From contig NZ_FREX01000011.1 of assembly GCF_900143565.1 (NCBI RefSeq), forward strand, positions 13,066-77,065: a stretch of DNA of 64,000 nt. The letters run 5' to 3'. Source of the stretch: Pseudovibrio sp. Alg231-02. GTDB lineage: Bacteria > Pseudomonadota > Alphaproteobacteria > Rhizobiales > Stappiaceae. Below, in pieces: positions 35,085-44,580 of the stretch. The position numbers were made by a program, and so were the translations under genes. The number at the start of each line of letters is the position of its first letter. Within the stretch, counting starts at the first letter, position 1. The notes beneath the pieces were generated by a model that was not told the DNA's origin, made no database searches, and saw only the letters and a program-made list of their open reading frames with translations.

Positions 35085-36563
35085 ATGACAGAGTTTAGCG
35101 CGACACTTAATTCTCAGAATTTGAAAAAATACAGATCAATTATCAATGGCTTACAGTGTGATGCATCCTCTGGAGAAACCATTGATATGATCTGCCCAAG
35201 CACGGGCTTGCCATATGCAACGATTCCTCGGTGTACTGCATCTGATGTCGGGAAAGCGGTGTCTTCTGCAAGAACAGCGCTCACCTCAAAGGAATGGGCC
35301 TCACTATCTGCGGGGCAACGCGGAGAGCGTTTATTAAGGCTCGCGGAGTTGATTTCGCAAAACCGGGACCATCTGGCAGAGCTTGAGGCACATGACACTG
35401 GTAAACCCTTAAGCCAGGGCTATGGGGACATCGATGCTGCCGCCCAGTACTTCCGGTTTTATGGTGGGGCGGCTGACAAAATCACGGGTGAGACGCTACC
35501 GATTGCGGTTGATTATCTCGCAATGACAGTTCGCGAGCCGCATGGCGTTGTCGCCTCCATCGTGCCATGGAATTACCCCATGCAAATTTTCGCGCGCGTT
35601 GCAGGAGCAGCGTTAGCCATGGGCAATACACTGGTCGTCAAACCCTCCGAAGATGCCTGCTTATCCATTATTGAAACAGCCAATCTTGCAGTCGAAGCTG
35701 GTTTTCCAGCTGGAACACTCAACGTTTTGACAGGTTTAGGAGAAGAGGCTGGAGCTGCGCTCTCCTACAATCCTGAAGTGGATTTCATCACCTTTACAGG
35801 ATCGCCAGATGTGGGGACTCTGATCCAATCTGCAGCCGCTCGCAATCATATCGGCTGTACATTGGAGCTTGGCGGTAAGTCCCCGCAAATAATCTTCGAA
35901 GATGCTGATCTGAACAAAGCACTACCTGTTATTCAGGACTGTATTTTGAAGAATGGCGGTCAAACCTGTTCTGCCGGATCTCGTGTTCTGGTGCATCAAA
36001 GTCGTTGGGAAGAGACAGTTGATATACTCAGAACCGCCTTTAGAAACACTGTCTCAGGCCAATACAAGGATAATCTAGATCTCGGACCATTGATTAACTC
36101 CAGCCAACTCCGCCGTGTAAACACCTTTTGTGAGCAGGCAGAGACAGACGGCATTCCGCTGATTGGGGAGGGCACAATCGCCCCGGATGCGCCGACAGAG
36201 GGCTATTACACCACAGCAAAAGTCTATGGTCCGGTTCCAACAGATCACCCACTTGCTCTGGATGAAGTTTTTGGCCCGGTTCTCTCGCTCATTCCGTTTC
36301 GGACGGAAGAAGAAGCAATTCGCATTGCCAATGGAACTCCTTATGGGCTCGTAGCTGGCATTTGGACCAAGGACATCGCAAGAGCAACGCGTGTTGCCAA
36401 AGCCATCCGGTCCGGTCAGGTCTTTGTAAACACCTACGGAGCAGGTGGAGGAGTTGAGCTGCCATTTGGTGGGGTCAAGAAATCTGGTCACGGCAGGGAA
36501 AAAGGCTTTGAAGCGCTTAAAGAATTCTCTGTTCTGAAGACCATTGTTGTCAGTCACGCTTAA
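35085..36563 (+). CDS. NAD(P)-dependent aldehyde dehydrogenase
   Basis: A 492-residue enzyme of the ALDH superfamily oxidising an aldehyde to its acid. 'VPWNYPMQIF' marks the cofactor domain, 'FTGSPDVGTLIQ' the nucleotide loop, 'LELGGKSPQIIFEDAD' the general-base Glu, and 'NGGQTCSAGSRVLV' the catalytic Cys; 'EVFGPVLSLIPF' is conserved late. Length is usual for betaine- or aminoaldehyde-type members, but the substrate cannot be read. SD GAGGGGGG precedes ATG 35085. The SDR gene starts 30 bases after, suggesting an alcohol-aldehyde-acid pair. Confidence 0.9.
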   Translation: MTEFSATLNSQNLKKYRSIINGLQCDASSGETIDMICPSTGLPYATIPRCTASDVGKAVSSARTALTSKEWASLSAGQRGERLLRLAELISQNRDHLAELEAHDTGKPLSQGYGDIDAAAQYFRFYGGAADKITGETLPIAVDYLAMTVREPHGVVASIVPWNYPMQIFARVAGAALAMGNTLVVKPSEDACLSIIETANLAVEAGFPAGTLNVLTGLGEEAGAALSYNPEVDFITFTGSPDVGTLIQSAAARNHIGCTLELGGKSPQIIFEDADLNKALPVIQDCILKNGGQTCSAGSRVLVHQSRWEETVDILRTAFRNTVSGQYKDNLDLGPLINSSQLRRVNTFCEQAETDGIPLIGEGTIAPDAPTEGYYTTAKVYGPVPTDHPLALDEVFGPVLSLIPFRTEEEAIRIANGTPYGLVAGIWTKDIARATRVAKAIRSGQVFVNTYGAGGGVELPFGGVKKSGHGREKGFEALKEFSVLKTIVVSHA

Positions 36564-36593
36564 GGCGGACTTTCACACGCGGGGAGGAAAAGC

Positions 36594-37346
36594 GTGTCAG
36601 GACGATTGGAAGGAAAAACCGCGATTATCACGGGTGGTGCAGCTGGTTTTGGAGAAGGCATCGCTCAAAAATATGCACAAGAAGGGGCAGCGGTCATCAT
36701 CGCTGACCTCGATGGAGTTGCAGCAAGAAATCTTGCAGACGCAATCGGTGACACAGCGTATGCCATCGAGACAGACGTGACCGTGCGCTCCGATGTGAAA
36801 GCGATGGTTGCTTATGCAATTGAGAAAACTGGGCGGCTGGATGTCGTCGTCAACAACGCTGGCTACACTCATCGCAATTGCCCTCTGGCACAGGTAGATG
36901 AAAACAACTTTGACCGCATTCTCGAGGTGAATGCCAAAGCCATCTATCTGACAACGCTTGAAGCTTTGCCTGAGCTAGAAAGACAGGGCGGTGGTGTCAT
37001 TATCAACACCGCGTCCACGGCGGGCATCCGTCCTCGTCCCGGGCTCACCTGGTACAACGCTTCCAAGGGCTGGGTCATCACAGCGACCAAATCCATGGCA
37101 GTCGAGCTTGCTCCTCAAAACATTCGCGTCAATGCCTTATGTCCAGTGGCCGGAGAAACCGGCATGCTGGAGCTCTTCATGGGAGAAGACACCCCAGAGA
37201 AGCGCCAGCAGTTTCGTGACAGCATTCCTTTGGGGCGCTTCTCTAAACCAGAAGACATTGCAAACGCAGCACTCTGGCTTGCTTCAGATGAAGCTCAGTT
37301 TATCACCGGTGTAGCTTTGGAAGTCGACGGAGGTAGGACAATCTGA
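36594..37346 (+). CDS. Short-chain dehydrogenase/reductase
   Basis: A 250-residue SDR with the cofactor turn 'TGGAAGFGEGIA' (TGxxxGxG), 'VNNAG' near residue 89, and the catalytic Ser and 'YNASK' (Y-x3-K). 'IIADLDG' with an acidic residue after strand 2 suggests NAD rather than NADP. It starts with GTG 36594 behind GGGAGG. It follows the aldehyde dehydrogenase gene and probably feeds it. Its stop overlaps a stem-loop shared with the convergent diguanylate cyclase gene. Confidence 0.9.
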   Translation: MSGRLEGKTAIITGGAAGFGEGIAQKYAQEGAAVIIADLDGVAARNLADAIGDTAYAIETDVTVRSDVKAMVAYAIEKTGRLDVVVNNAGYTHRNCPLAQVDENNFDRILEVNAKAIYLTTLEALPELERQGGGVIINTASTAGIRPRPGLTWYNASKGWVITATKSMAVELAPQNIRVNALCPVAGETGMLELFMGEDTPEKRQQFRDSIPLGRFSKPEDIANAALWLASDEAQFITGVALEVDGGRTI

Positions 37347-37364
37347 TGGCAGGGTGCCGTCAGA
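37342..37364. terminator. Stem-loop between convergent SDR and diguanylate cyclase genes
   Basis: A nine-base stem with one G-T pair (37342-37350 with 37356-37364) around AGGGT fills the 18-base space and overlaps the SDR stop codon. There is no T-run on either side, so its use as a terminator is uncertain; it may stabilise both mRNA ends. Confidence 0.5.
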
Positions 37365-38648
37365 CTACATGGCATCAAGAGTGGTTGCAGAAGACGTTAC
37401 AATGCGGTTGCGGCCAGATTTCTTGGCTCTGTACAGGCAACGGTCCGCAACCCTGAGAGCGCTCGCCAGTGAGTTCTCAGTGCCCGCTGAAAGGCCGACG
37501 CTGATCGTCGGCGCAAATGTATGTTCGTCATTACCGGGATCTGTGACTGGCATGGAACTTCTGAGCTCAGAGAGAAACTGCTTGGATGTCGGTTCATCGA
37601 TATCAGGCAGTGCAACGCAGAACTCGTCTCCACCAATTCGAATGGCGACGCTTCTTGGCGGCAGGAGATCCGAAATGCGATGCGCAACAGAGATAATCAG
37701 GTTGTCTCCGGTTTCATGGCCAAACTTGTCATTGATCTGCTTAAAGCGATCAATGTCGATCATGGCATATCGCATCTCCTTGCCAGCGAGCATCTGGTCT
37801 TTATGTAGTTTATCGACGACGTTGTAGAGGTGGCGACGGTTAAACAGGCCTGTCATCGGGTCACGATGCGCCATCTCGGTCAGTTCACTTATGCGGTCCA
37901 ATTGATTGAGGTTCTGCGAAACGCGCAGCATCAGCTCCTCAGGTGTGCACGCCTTGTTCAGGAAGTCGTTAGCACCGGATTTCAGAAACTTCGCAGTAAG
38001 GGCTGGGTCATCTGTTGCTGAGATTCCGATGACTGCCAAAGTACTGAAGCTATGCCTCCGTCGGATCCGCGTCATGACTTCAAAACCAGTCGCTCCCGGC
38101 AGTAAATGATCAATGATCAGCAGCTTGATATCAGGGTTTTGCTTGAGTGTTTCCAACGCTTCTTCGCCGGAAGTAGCCGTGATCACTTGAAGGCAATAGA
38201 GCTGAAGCCGCTTCTTTAACAACGCCAGTGCATGCGAGGAATCGTCCACGATCAATACTTTGGTGCTGAGGTTCCTATCGACGCGATTGACCAGCTCACC
38301 AAGGTAACCAAGGCTCGCAGGAGAATCCTTGAGGACGTAATCTACAATCCCCTTCTTCAGAATTGATCGTCGGGTACCCTGATCAAAACGCCCCGAGAAT
38401 ACGATTGTCGGTAGTCCGGCGTCGATAGTGAGATCTACAACCTCACCATCCGGCGCATCTGGAAGCGTCAGATCAACAAGAGCAAGGAATGGCTTTACCT
38501 TACCTTCTTCTAAAATAGTTTTTGCCTGAGCATACGTTTTCGCTGTCGTGACATGATAATGCCCCGCACGCTCAATCTCGCTTTCAGTTACGCGAGCAAA
38601 GAAATTGGCATCTTCAACGAGAAGAATGCTCTTTTTCTGATCTGGCAT
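37365..38648 (-). CDS. pleD: PleD-like response regulator with diguanylate cyclase domain
   Basis: A 427-residue protein arranged REC-REC-GGDEF as in PleD. The first receiver has phospho-acceptor candidate Asp59 ('LVDLTLPD'); the second has 'LLIIDHLLPG'. The C-terminal cyclase has the intact 'RIGGDEFCV' active site and should make c-di-GMP from two GTP. The product-inhibition site (RxxD before GGDEF) reads RSVA and is probably lost. SD AGGA precedes ATG 38648. PleD acts at the cell pole under PleC/DivJ-family kinases; a PdhS-like kinase is at 53017-56259 in this window. It has its own promoter region of 460 AT-rich bases. Confidence 0.85.
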   Translation of the reverse strand: MPDQKKSILLVEDANFFARVTESEIERAGHYHVTTAKTYAQAKTILEEGKVKPFLALVDLTLPDAPDGEVVDLTIDAGLPTIVFSGRFDQGTRRSILKKGIVDYVLKDSPASLGYLGELVNRVDRNLSTKVLIVDDSSHALALLKKRLQLYCLQVITATSGEEALETLKQNPDIKLLIIDHLLPGATGFEVMTRIRRRHSFSTLAVIGISATDDPALTAKFLKSGANDFLNKACTPEELMLRVSQNLNQLDRISELTEMAHRDPMTGLFNRRHLYNVVDKLHKDQMLAGKEMRYAMIDIDRFKQINDKFGHETGDNLIISVAHRISDLLPPRSVAIRIGGDEFCVALPDIDEPTSKQFLSELRSSMPVTDPGNDEHTFAPTISVGLSAGTENSLASALRVADRCLYRAKKSGRNRIVTSSATTLDAM

Positions 38649-39059
38649 GTGATGTCCTCAAAAACCAGCAAATGCGATTTAAATTGCGTTTGCAACCTAT
38701 TAACCGCCATCAATAGCCTCGAATATGGTTTGTAATAAACAACATTTGAAATGTATTTAAAATTAGACATAAAGTTGTGATAAAATTAAATAAAATCAAA
38801 AATTGCATGATAGACTAGGAATTCTGAAATTAAATACCCAGTGAATTCAAAAATATGTAAGTATAATTTTGTATAATCTCACATTTTTGTGATGTTTTGA
38901 CGAAAATTCGATCCGCATATGTATTTGTAATTAGTTAAATTCGAAATATAAATCGGTTTAAATTAAGTTCCCTGGAAGTATCTCTTGGGAACTATGCTGT
39001 GAGTGGCTCTAGTAAATATTATGAAAGTTAAAATTGCTGGACGTAATCAGCTCAACTAA
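38649..39059. promoter_or_regulatory. AT-rich upstream region of the PleD-like gene
   Basis: Over 400 bases, clearly more AT-rich than the surroundings, with no credible gene. It lies between the PleD-like gene start and the end of the polyamine synthetase gene (both minus strand). No palindrome stood out apart from the hairpin at 39060-39099. Confidence 0.4.
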
Positions 39060-39099
39060 GGGGTGTGGTATCCACAGTTTCGCGTGAAAGTCACACCCC
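39060..39099 (-). terminator. Stem-loop after the glutamine-synthetase-like gene
   Basis: GGGGTGTG (39060-39067) pairs perfectly with CACACCCC (39092-39099); a smaller TGTGG/CCACA hairpin lies within. It is 13 bases past the stop on the minus strand. What follows is TTAGTT, not a clean T-run, so termination strength is doubtful. Confidence 0.5.
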
Positions 39100-39111
39100 A
39101 TCCGGTGGGAA

Positions 39112-40512
39112 TCAGACGTTCATCAGCAGGTATTCTCGTTCCCAGGCGCTGATAACGGACATAAAGGTCTCGTACTCTTCAAGTTTGATGGCCCGATATG
39201 TGGCAACAAACTGTTCGCCGAAAATCTCCAGCAAATCATCGTCTGCTTCAAACTCATCAACGGCATGAAGCAATGTACGCGGGAGTTTGCTCATCACCTC
39301 ACTGTTATCGGTGTCTCTCGGCTTATCAGGCTCAATCCTTTTCTTGATACCCAGGTATCCGGCGGCGAGGCTGGAAGCGATAACGAGATACGGATTGGCA
39401 TCAGACCCCGGCACCCGGTTTTCTAACCGTCGCGCATCCGGAGACGAACTGGGAACACGAAGCCCCACAGTGCGGTTGTCGTAGCCCCAGAACAGGTTGG
39501 TTGGAGACCCGCTATCACGCGCGAAACGGCGGTAGGAGTTCACATAAGGCGCCATAATCGGCATTAAAGCGGGCATGTAACGCTGATGCCCACCAATAAA
39601 ATGATAGAAGGCAGGCGTTGCCTCGTTCTCTGCACTGTTGAAGATGTTCTGTCCTGTCTCCCGGTTAAGGATAGACTGATGAATATGCATAGATGACCCT
39701 GGCTGAGAGGACATCGCCTTGGCCATGAAAGTGGCGTAAATGTTATGGCGCAGCGCAGCTTCGCGAATGGTGCGTTTGAACATAAACGCCTGATCCGCCA
39801 GCTCCAGAGGGTGACCGTGTCTTAAGTTGATTTCCATCTGAGCAGCACCCTCTTCGTGAATAAGGGTGTCGATCTCCAGTCCCTGAGCCTCAGAAAGATC
39901 ATAGATGTCGTCAATCAACTCGTCGAACTCATTGAGAGCGGAGATTGAATAAGACTGCCTGCCAACTTCAGGACGACCAGAGCGACCAACTGGAGGCTCC
40001 AGCGGATAATCGGGATCGGTATTGGGCTTAACCAGATAGAATTCCACCTCAGGGGCGATAATTGGTTGCCAGCCCTCAGCATCATAAAGCTCAAGAACGC
40101 GCTTTAGGACATTACGCGGAGCAATCGGGAAGGGTTTCCCATCCTTGGTGAAAGCATCATGCAGGAGCTGAGCTGTCGGGTCAGTCTCCCAAGGCACAAT
40201 GGTCAGCGTTGAATAATCGGGCTTGAAATAAAGGTCGCCATCCGTCGGATTATATTGAAACCGGTCATCATCCTCAGGGTAATCGCCAGAAATAGTCTGA
40301 GCGAAAATAGAAGAGGGCATTGTCAGCGTGTTGCTGCTGAAAAACTTGTTTGTCGGCATCATCTTGCCGCGTGGTACCCCGGCAACGTCAGGTACAACAC
40401 ACTCAATATCTCCAATGTTCCGGGCTTGCAGCCAGGTGCGGGCTTCTTCAAGGTCGCTCACACCGCGCATATTAAGCGCCGCTTCATCATCCGGATTAAT
40501 TTCAGAACTCAT
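39112..40512 (-). CDS. puuA: Glutamine synthetase family protein, probable gamma-glutamylpolyamine synthetase
   Basis: A 466-residue glutamine-synthetase-fold enzyme. 'VVPDAGVPRGK'-type opening (here 'CVVPDVAGVPRGKMMP'), 'EVEFYLVKPN' (metal-site Glu), 'EGAAQMEINLRHG', 'SSMHIHQSIL' and 'GLRVPSSSPDARRLENRVPG' (in parts) are conserved. This PuuA-like group ligates glutamate to putrescine or other amines using ATP; ordinary GlnA proteins differ in the adenylylation loop. ATG 40512 has GGAAG five bases upstream. It is divergent from potFGHI, supporting polyamine use as nitrogen source. Which amine it uses is not decidable. Confidence 0.82.
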   Translation of the reverse strand: MSSEINPDDEAALNMRGVSDLEEARTWLQARNIGDIECVVPDVAGVPRGKMMPTNKFFSSNTLTMPSSIFAQTISGDYPEDDDRFQYNPTDGDLYFKPDYSTLTIVPWETDPTAQLLHDAFTKDGKPFPIAPRNVLKRVLELYDAEGWQPIIAPEVEFYLVKPNTDPDYPLEPPVGRSGRPEVGRQSYSISALNEFDELIDDIYDLSEAQGLEIDTLIHEEGAAQMEINLRHGHPLELADQAFMFKRTIREAALRHNIYATFMAKAMSSQPGSSMHIHQSILNRETGQNIFNSAENEATPAFYHFIGGHQRYMPALMPIMAPYVNSYRRFARDSGSPTNLFWGYDNRTVGLRVPSSSPDARRLENRVPGSDANPYLVIASSLAAGYLGIKKRIEPDKPRDTDNSEVMSKLPRTLLHAVDEFEADDDLLEIFGEQFVATYRAIKLEEYETFMSVISAWEREYLLMNV

Positions 40513-41232
40513 AGGACTTCCAATTGGGTTTGCTACCAAATGTTCGTGGCAGCGTTTCACTCATGAAAAGTAATTCAGCTCTTTGCGGCTGCTATAAGAT
40601 CCAGCTTGCTTCTGGTTGGGGTAGTAGTCTAGCAGAGGTCTGCTCAAGTCGGAAACTATGTTGTTTTGTGGAAGTCTAATTGTACCTTCTCTTTAATCGT
40701 TCCGAGTGTGTAATTACGCCTCATTCTAACAAAATTACAATGCTTACTTAAGGTGATAATGTGGTCATCTAAGCCAGCCTACAGCATTGAGAAGTGGTTG
40801 TTTTCTTGAATTTTGGATGATGAACAAGAGCCAACAATGTCTGATGACACTCTGTGGCTTCTTTCAGGTTCCCAGCACAGTTGAAGACACTTCAGATAGC
40901 GGACCGTTGACCAGACGGCAGTGATGAAGAAGTTTCTAGTGCTTCTGAGATTAAAGTCGGAATCATTGTTCTCAATAAAACCTTTGATTCTAGCCAACAG
41001 CTTCTGGACACGGGTTAAGGCTGCACACTAGAAACCCTGATAGTGTTGAGAGGACCTGAGAGCTGGGTGCCTGAGACACCCAACGAACCTACGGCATTCC
41101 TGTAAAATATTGGGTTGGAATGTAGGCCGAAATTAATCTGCCACCAGAAGGATATACCATGGCGGCTATATGCAGAGGCTCGCTTCGCCAAGGTGCTTTG
41201 AGCTCCTGTGTTTGAGATTGGAGTATTTGAGA
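40513..41232. promoter_or_regulatory. Long divergent region between puuA-like gene and potF
   Basis: About 720 bases. A 72-residue minus-strand frame (40779-40997) has no ribosome site and no family features, though one alternative frame there ends in protein-like sequence; it may be a decayed gene. A hairpin TGGGTG/CACCCA lies at 41064-41082. Both polyamine genes must start from this region. Confidence 0.45.
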
Positions 41233-42324
41233 ATGAAAACCGTAATTTTGCTATCGGGAGCAGCAGCGCTGGCTCTCTCTTTGTCTGCCGCCAATGCTAA
41301 GGATCGTATTGTAAATGTCTACAATTGGTCGGACTACGTTGATGCGCAGGTTCTCAAAGACTTCGAGAACGAGACCGGTATCACTGTGAACTACGATACC
41401 TTTGATTCCAATGAGGTTTTGGAAACAAAGCTGCTGACTGGCAAGACTGGCTATGACGTGGTTGTCCCAAGTGCAACCTTCCTTCAGCGTCAGATTCAGG
41501 CAGGCGTCTATCAGAAGCTCGACAAGGACAAACTTCCAAATCTCAAGCACATGGATCCACTTCTGCAAGAGCGTACTGAAGTGTTCGATCCAGGCAATGA
41601 GTTCTCCGTCAACTACATGTGGGGTACCTCTGGCTATGGGGTAAATGAGGAAAAGGTGCGTGCACTCAATCCTGACGCTCCAATCGGCAGTTGGGATTTG
41701 TTGTTTGACGTTGAAGAGCTCTCAAAAATTGCGGGTTGTGGTGTATATGTGATGGACGAGCCGGATGAAATGTTCCCTGCTGCGCTGCATTACCTGGGTC
41801 TAAACCCAGATTCCAACAATCCGAAAGACATTCGAGCGGCTGGCGAACTTCTGGAAACGATCCGTCCTTACATTCGCAAATTCCACAATTCTGAGTTTGT
41901 AAACGGCCTTGCCAACGGCGACATCTGCTTGGCTTACGGCTGGTCTGGCGATGTATTACAGGCAGCAGACCGCGCTGCAGAGGCTGACAAGGGCGTTGAG
42001 GTCACCTACATCCTGCCGAACGAAGGCGCCCAGATGTGGTTTGACCAGATCGCAGTTCCCGCTGATGCAGAGCACGTTGAAGAAGCGCATGAGTTCATCA
42101 ACTACCTGATGCGCCCGGAAGTGATCGCCAAAATGTCGGATTATGTCTACTACGCCAACGGCAACAAAGACGCGACAGTTCTGGTGGATGAAGAAGTGAC
42201 GTCAAATCCAAACATCTACCCGACAGATGAGGTGAAGCAACGCCTCTACACCATCGGTGCCAAGCCGCTCAAAGCACAGCGCTTGATGAACCGCACCTTC
42301 ACAACTGTCAAAACCGGTCACTAA
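41233..42324 (+). CDS. potF: Polyamine ABC transporter substrate-binding protein PotF
   Basis: A 363-residue periplasmic protein. Signal peptide MKTVILLSGAAALALSLSAA is cut near residue 22. 'VNVYNWSDYVDAQVLKDFE' and 'SNEVLETKLLTGKTGYDVVVP' (in parts) are characteristic of PotF/PotD, and 'YMWGTSGYGVNEEKV' follows. It binds putrescine or spermidine; the choice depends on pocket residues I did not align. ATG 41233 is preferred; the frame upstream has no signal peptide. First gene of potFGHI. Confidence 0.92.
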   Translation: MKTVILLSGAAALALSLSAANAKDRIVNVYNWSDYVDAQVLKDFENETGITVNYDTFDSNEVLETKLLTGKTGYDVVVPSATFLQRQIQAGVYQKLDKDKLPNLKHMDPLLQERTEVFDPGNEFSVNYMWGTSGYGVNEEKVRALNPDAPIGSWDLLFDVEELSKIAGCGVYVMDEPDEMFPAALHYLGLNPDSNNPKDIRAAGELLETIRPYIRKFHNSEFVNGLANGDICLAYGWSGDVLQAADRAAEADKGVEVTYILPNEGAQMWFDQIAVPADAEHVEEAHEFINYLMRPEVIAKMSDYVYYANGNKDATVLVDEEVTSNPNIYPTDEVKQRLYTIGAKPLKAQRLMNRTFTTVKTGH

Positions 42325-42398
42325 AAACTATAGGCCTGCAAGCGTAGGGTTGCCCCGTGAGATGCAATCCTACCTTGAACCATTGACCCGGCAGGCCA

Positions 42399-43568
42399 TT
42401 GAAAAGGATTGGAGTATTGGCGAAGAAACCGCTTGGCCCCGTACGTCGTGCATTTTCACCTTGGGACGACCCGAGCGAGCAGCCTTTTATTGAATTTCGG
42501 AATATCACCAAGCGTTTTGGCAATTTTGTTGCCGTAGATAACCTTTCTCTCAAAATCTACAAACGCGAGTTCCATGCTCTGCTGGGTGGGTCTGGGTGCG
42601 GTAAAACCACTTTGATGAGAATGCTTGCAGGATTTGAGGCTCCATCTGAAGGTCAGATCTTTCTGGAAGGTCGAGACCTCGCCGGCGTGCCGCCATATAA
42701 GCGCCCGGTCAATATGATGTTCCAGTCCTACGCGCTCTTCCCGCACATGAACGTCGAAAAGAACATCGCCTTTGGCTTGGAAATGGACGGCCTGCCTTCC
42801 AAAGAGATCAAAAGCAGGGTCATGGAGATGCTTAGTCTGGTCAAGCTGGAAGGATTTGCCAAACGCAAACCGCACCAGTTGTCCGGTGGTCAGCGCCAAC
42901 GCGTTGCACTCGCGAGATCCCTCGCCAAACGCCCCAAAGTGCTCCTCCTCGATGAACCTCTTGCTGCGCTCGATAAGAAGCTTCGTGAAGAAACCCAGCT
43001 GGAACTGATCAATCTGCAAGAACAGCTGCGGATGACGTTCCTGATCGTGACCCATGATCAGGAAGAAGCGATGACCGTGGCAGATCGCATCTCGGTTATG
43101 GATAAGGGCAAGATCCTTCAAAATGCGACACCGGGAGAAATCTACGAGCAACCCAACTCCCGATTTGTGGCGGAGTTCATTGGTGACATCAACGTATTGG
43201 ACGGGCAAGTCACCAATAAGGAACTTGAGGACGTCAAGATGTTCTCATCTGTTCTGGGTAGCCATTTGGATGTTTGCTATCCAACCTCTGCAAACGTGGG
43301 CGATCACGCTGCTCTAGCCATCCGTCCGGAAAAGATGCGTATCTCCTTCGATAAACCAGATCGCTTGGGTACCAATGCTATTCAAGGAGAAGTCTGGGAT
43401 ATCGCCTATATGGGAGACGTGTCCATCTACCATATCAAAGTGGCTGAGACAGAGACGCTGCGGGCGATTGTCGCCAACACAGCACGACTGGTTGAAAGAC
43501 CGATCACTTGGGAAGATCAGGTCTGGTTGTCATGGGACAGCGACGCCGGCGTGATCTTGACACGATGA
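42399..43568 (+). CDS. potG: Polyamine ABC transporter ATPase PotG
   Basis: Up to 389 residues. Walker A GGSGCGKTT, signature LSGGQRQR, Walker B 'VLLLDEPLAALD', switch 'IVTHDQEEAMTV', and a C-terminal TOBE/OB regulatory domain ('LAIRPEKMRISF'). No ATG fits: the frame opens with TTG 42399 (weak AGG three bases away), or TTG 42417 with AAAAGG about eight bases upstream. ATPase of the polyamine importer, 74 bases after potF. Confidence 0.9.
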   Translation: MKRIGVLAKKPLGPVRRAFSPWDDPSEQPFIEFRNITKRFGNFVAVDNLSLKIYKREFHALLGGSGCGKTTLMRMLAGFEAPSEGQIFLEGRDLAGVPPYKRPVNMMFQSYALFPHMNVEKNIAFGLEMDGLPSKEIKSRVMEMLSLVKLEGFAKRKPHQLSGGQRQRVALARSLAKRPKVLLLDEPLAALDKKLREETQLELINLQEQLRMTFLIVTHDQEEAMTVADRISVMDKGKILQNATPGEIYEQPNSRFVAEFIGDINVLDGQVTNKELEDVKMFSSVLGSHLDVCYPTSANVGDHAALAIRPEKMRISFDKPDRLGTNAIQGEVWDIAYMGDVSIYHIKVAETETLRAIVANTARLVERPITWEDQVWLSWDSDAGVILTR

Positions 43569-43578
43569 GAGGTGGCAA

Positions 43579-44580
43579 ATGACTGACCCCAACCTCTCAT
43601 CAACCGACCTCATGAGATCAGAAACGATCCCACCACCACGTCATGAACTTCAGGCACCGGAAAACTCACCGACCAATCCAACCGGAAAATGGGGCCGCTT
43701 CGCACTCATCTGTGTGCCATACGTCTGGCTGCTGCTCTTCTTCCTTGTTCCGTTTGTGATTGTTGCAAAGATCTCGTTGTCTGAAGCAGCCGTTTCAATT
43801 CCGCCTTACTTGCCGGTAATCGATTGGGGAAGGGGGGTGCTTGGACTTTGGGAAGCTGCGCAGCGCTGGTCGCTAGATAATTACATCTGGCTAACAGAGG
43901 ATGACCTCTACTGGCGCGCCTATGTCTCTAGCCTGCAAATAGCTTTCATATCTACATTACTGACCTTGTTCATTGGCTTCCCTCTTGCTTACGGCATGGC
44001 TAGGGCACCAAGAAGCTGGCAACCAACGTTGGTTATGATGGTCATCCTGCCGTTTTGGACCAGTTTTTTGATCCGGGTCTATGCGTGGATCGGCATCTTG
44101 AAAACTGATGGCCTACTCAATCACGCACTGATCACAATCGGTGTCATTAATGAGCCTCTGGTTATCCTCAACACCAGCATCGCCGTCTACATTGGCATTA
44201 TCTATTCTTACCTGCCTTTCATGGTCCTCCCGCTCTATTCTTCCTTAGAGAAACTGGACACGACCCTGATAGAAGCTGCAGAGGATCTGGGTTGTCCACC
44301 CTGGAAGACCTTCTGGCGGGTCACAGTCCCTCTTGCCATGCCCGGCGTGATTGCAGGGTGTTTCCTCGTCTTCATTCCAGCCGTAGGAGAGTTCGTCATT
44401 CCCGACCTGTTGGGAGGCTCATCAACACTGATGATCGGGAAAACCCTATGGGTTGAGTTCTTCTCCAACAGGGACTGGCCAGTTGCGTCCGCGGTGGCAA
44501 TTGTTCTTCTGGTATTGCTTGTGATTCCAATCTTGCTGTTTCAGCGGCACGAGACCCGACGCAACGAAGGGGACGTGTAA
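43579..44580 (+). CDS. potH: Polyamine ABC transporter permease PotH
   Basis: A 333-residue permease with about six helices and the EAA loop 'EAAEDLGCPPWKTFWRVTVP' that docks on PotG. The N-terminal 45 residues are polar and cytoplasmic. Its TAA stop overlaps the potI ATG by one base (TAATG), so translation is coupled. Confidence 0.92.
   Translation: MTDPNLSSTDLMRSETIPPPRHELQAPENSPTNPTGKWGRFALICVPYVWLLLFFLVPFVIVAKISLSEAAVSIPPYLPVIDWGRGVLGLWEAAQRWSLDNYIWLTEDDLYWRAYVSSLQIAFISTLLTLFIGFPLAYGMARAPRSWQPTLVMMVILPFWTSFLIRVYAWIGILKTDGLLNHALITIGVINEPLVILNTSIAVYIGIIYSYLPFMVLPLYSSLEKLDTTLIEAAEDLGCPPWKTFWRVTVPLAMPGVIAGCFLVFIPAVGEFVIPDLLGGSSTLMIGKTLWVEFFSNRDWPVASAVAIVLLVLLVIPILLFQRHETRRNEGDV

Noticed and set aside
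40779-40997. 72-residue minus-strand frame in the polyamine divergent region
   Set aside because: No ribosome site or recognisable domain; kept only as a possible decayed gene.
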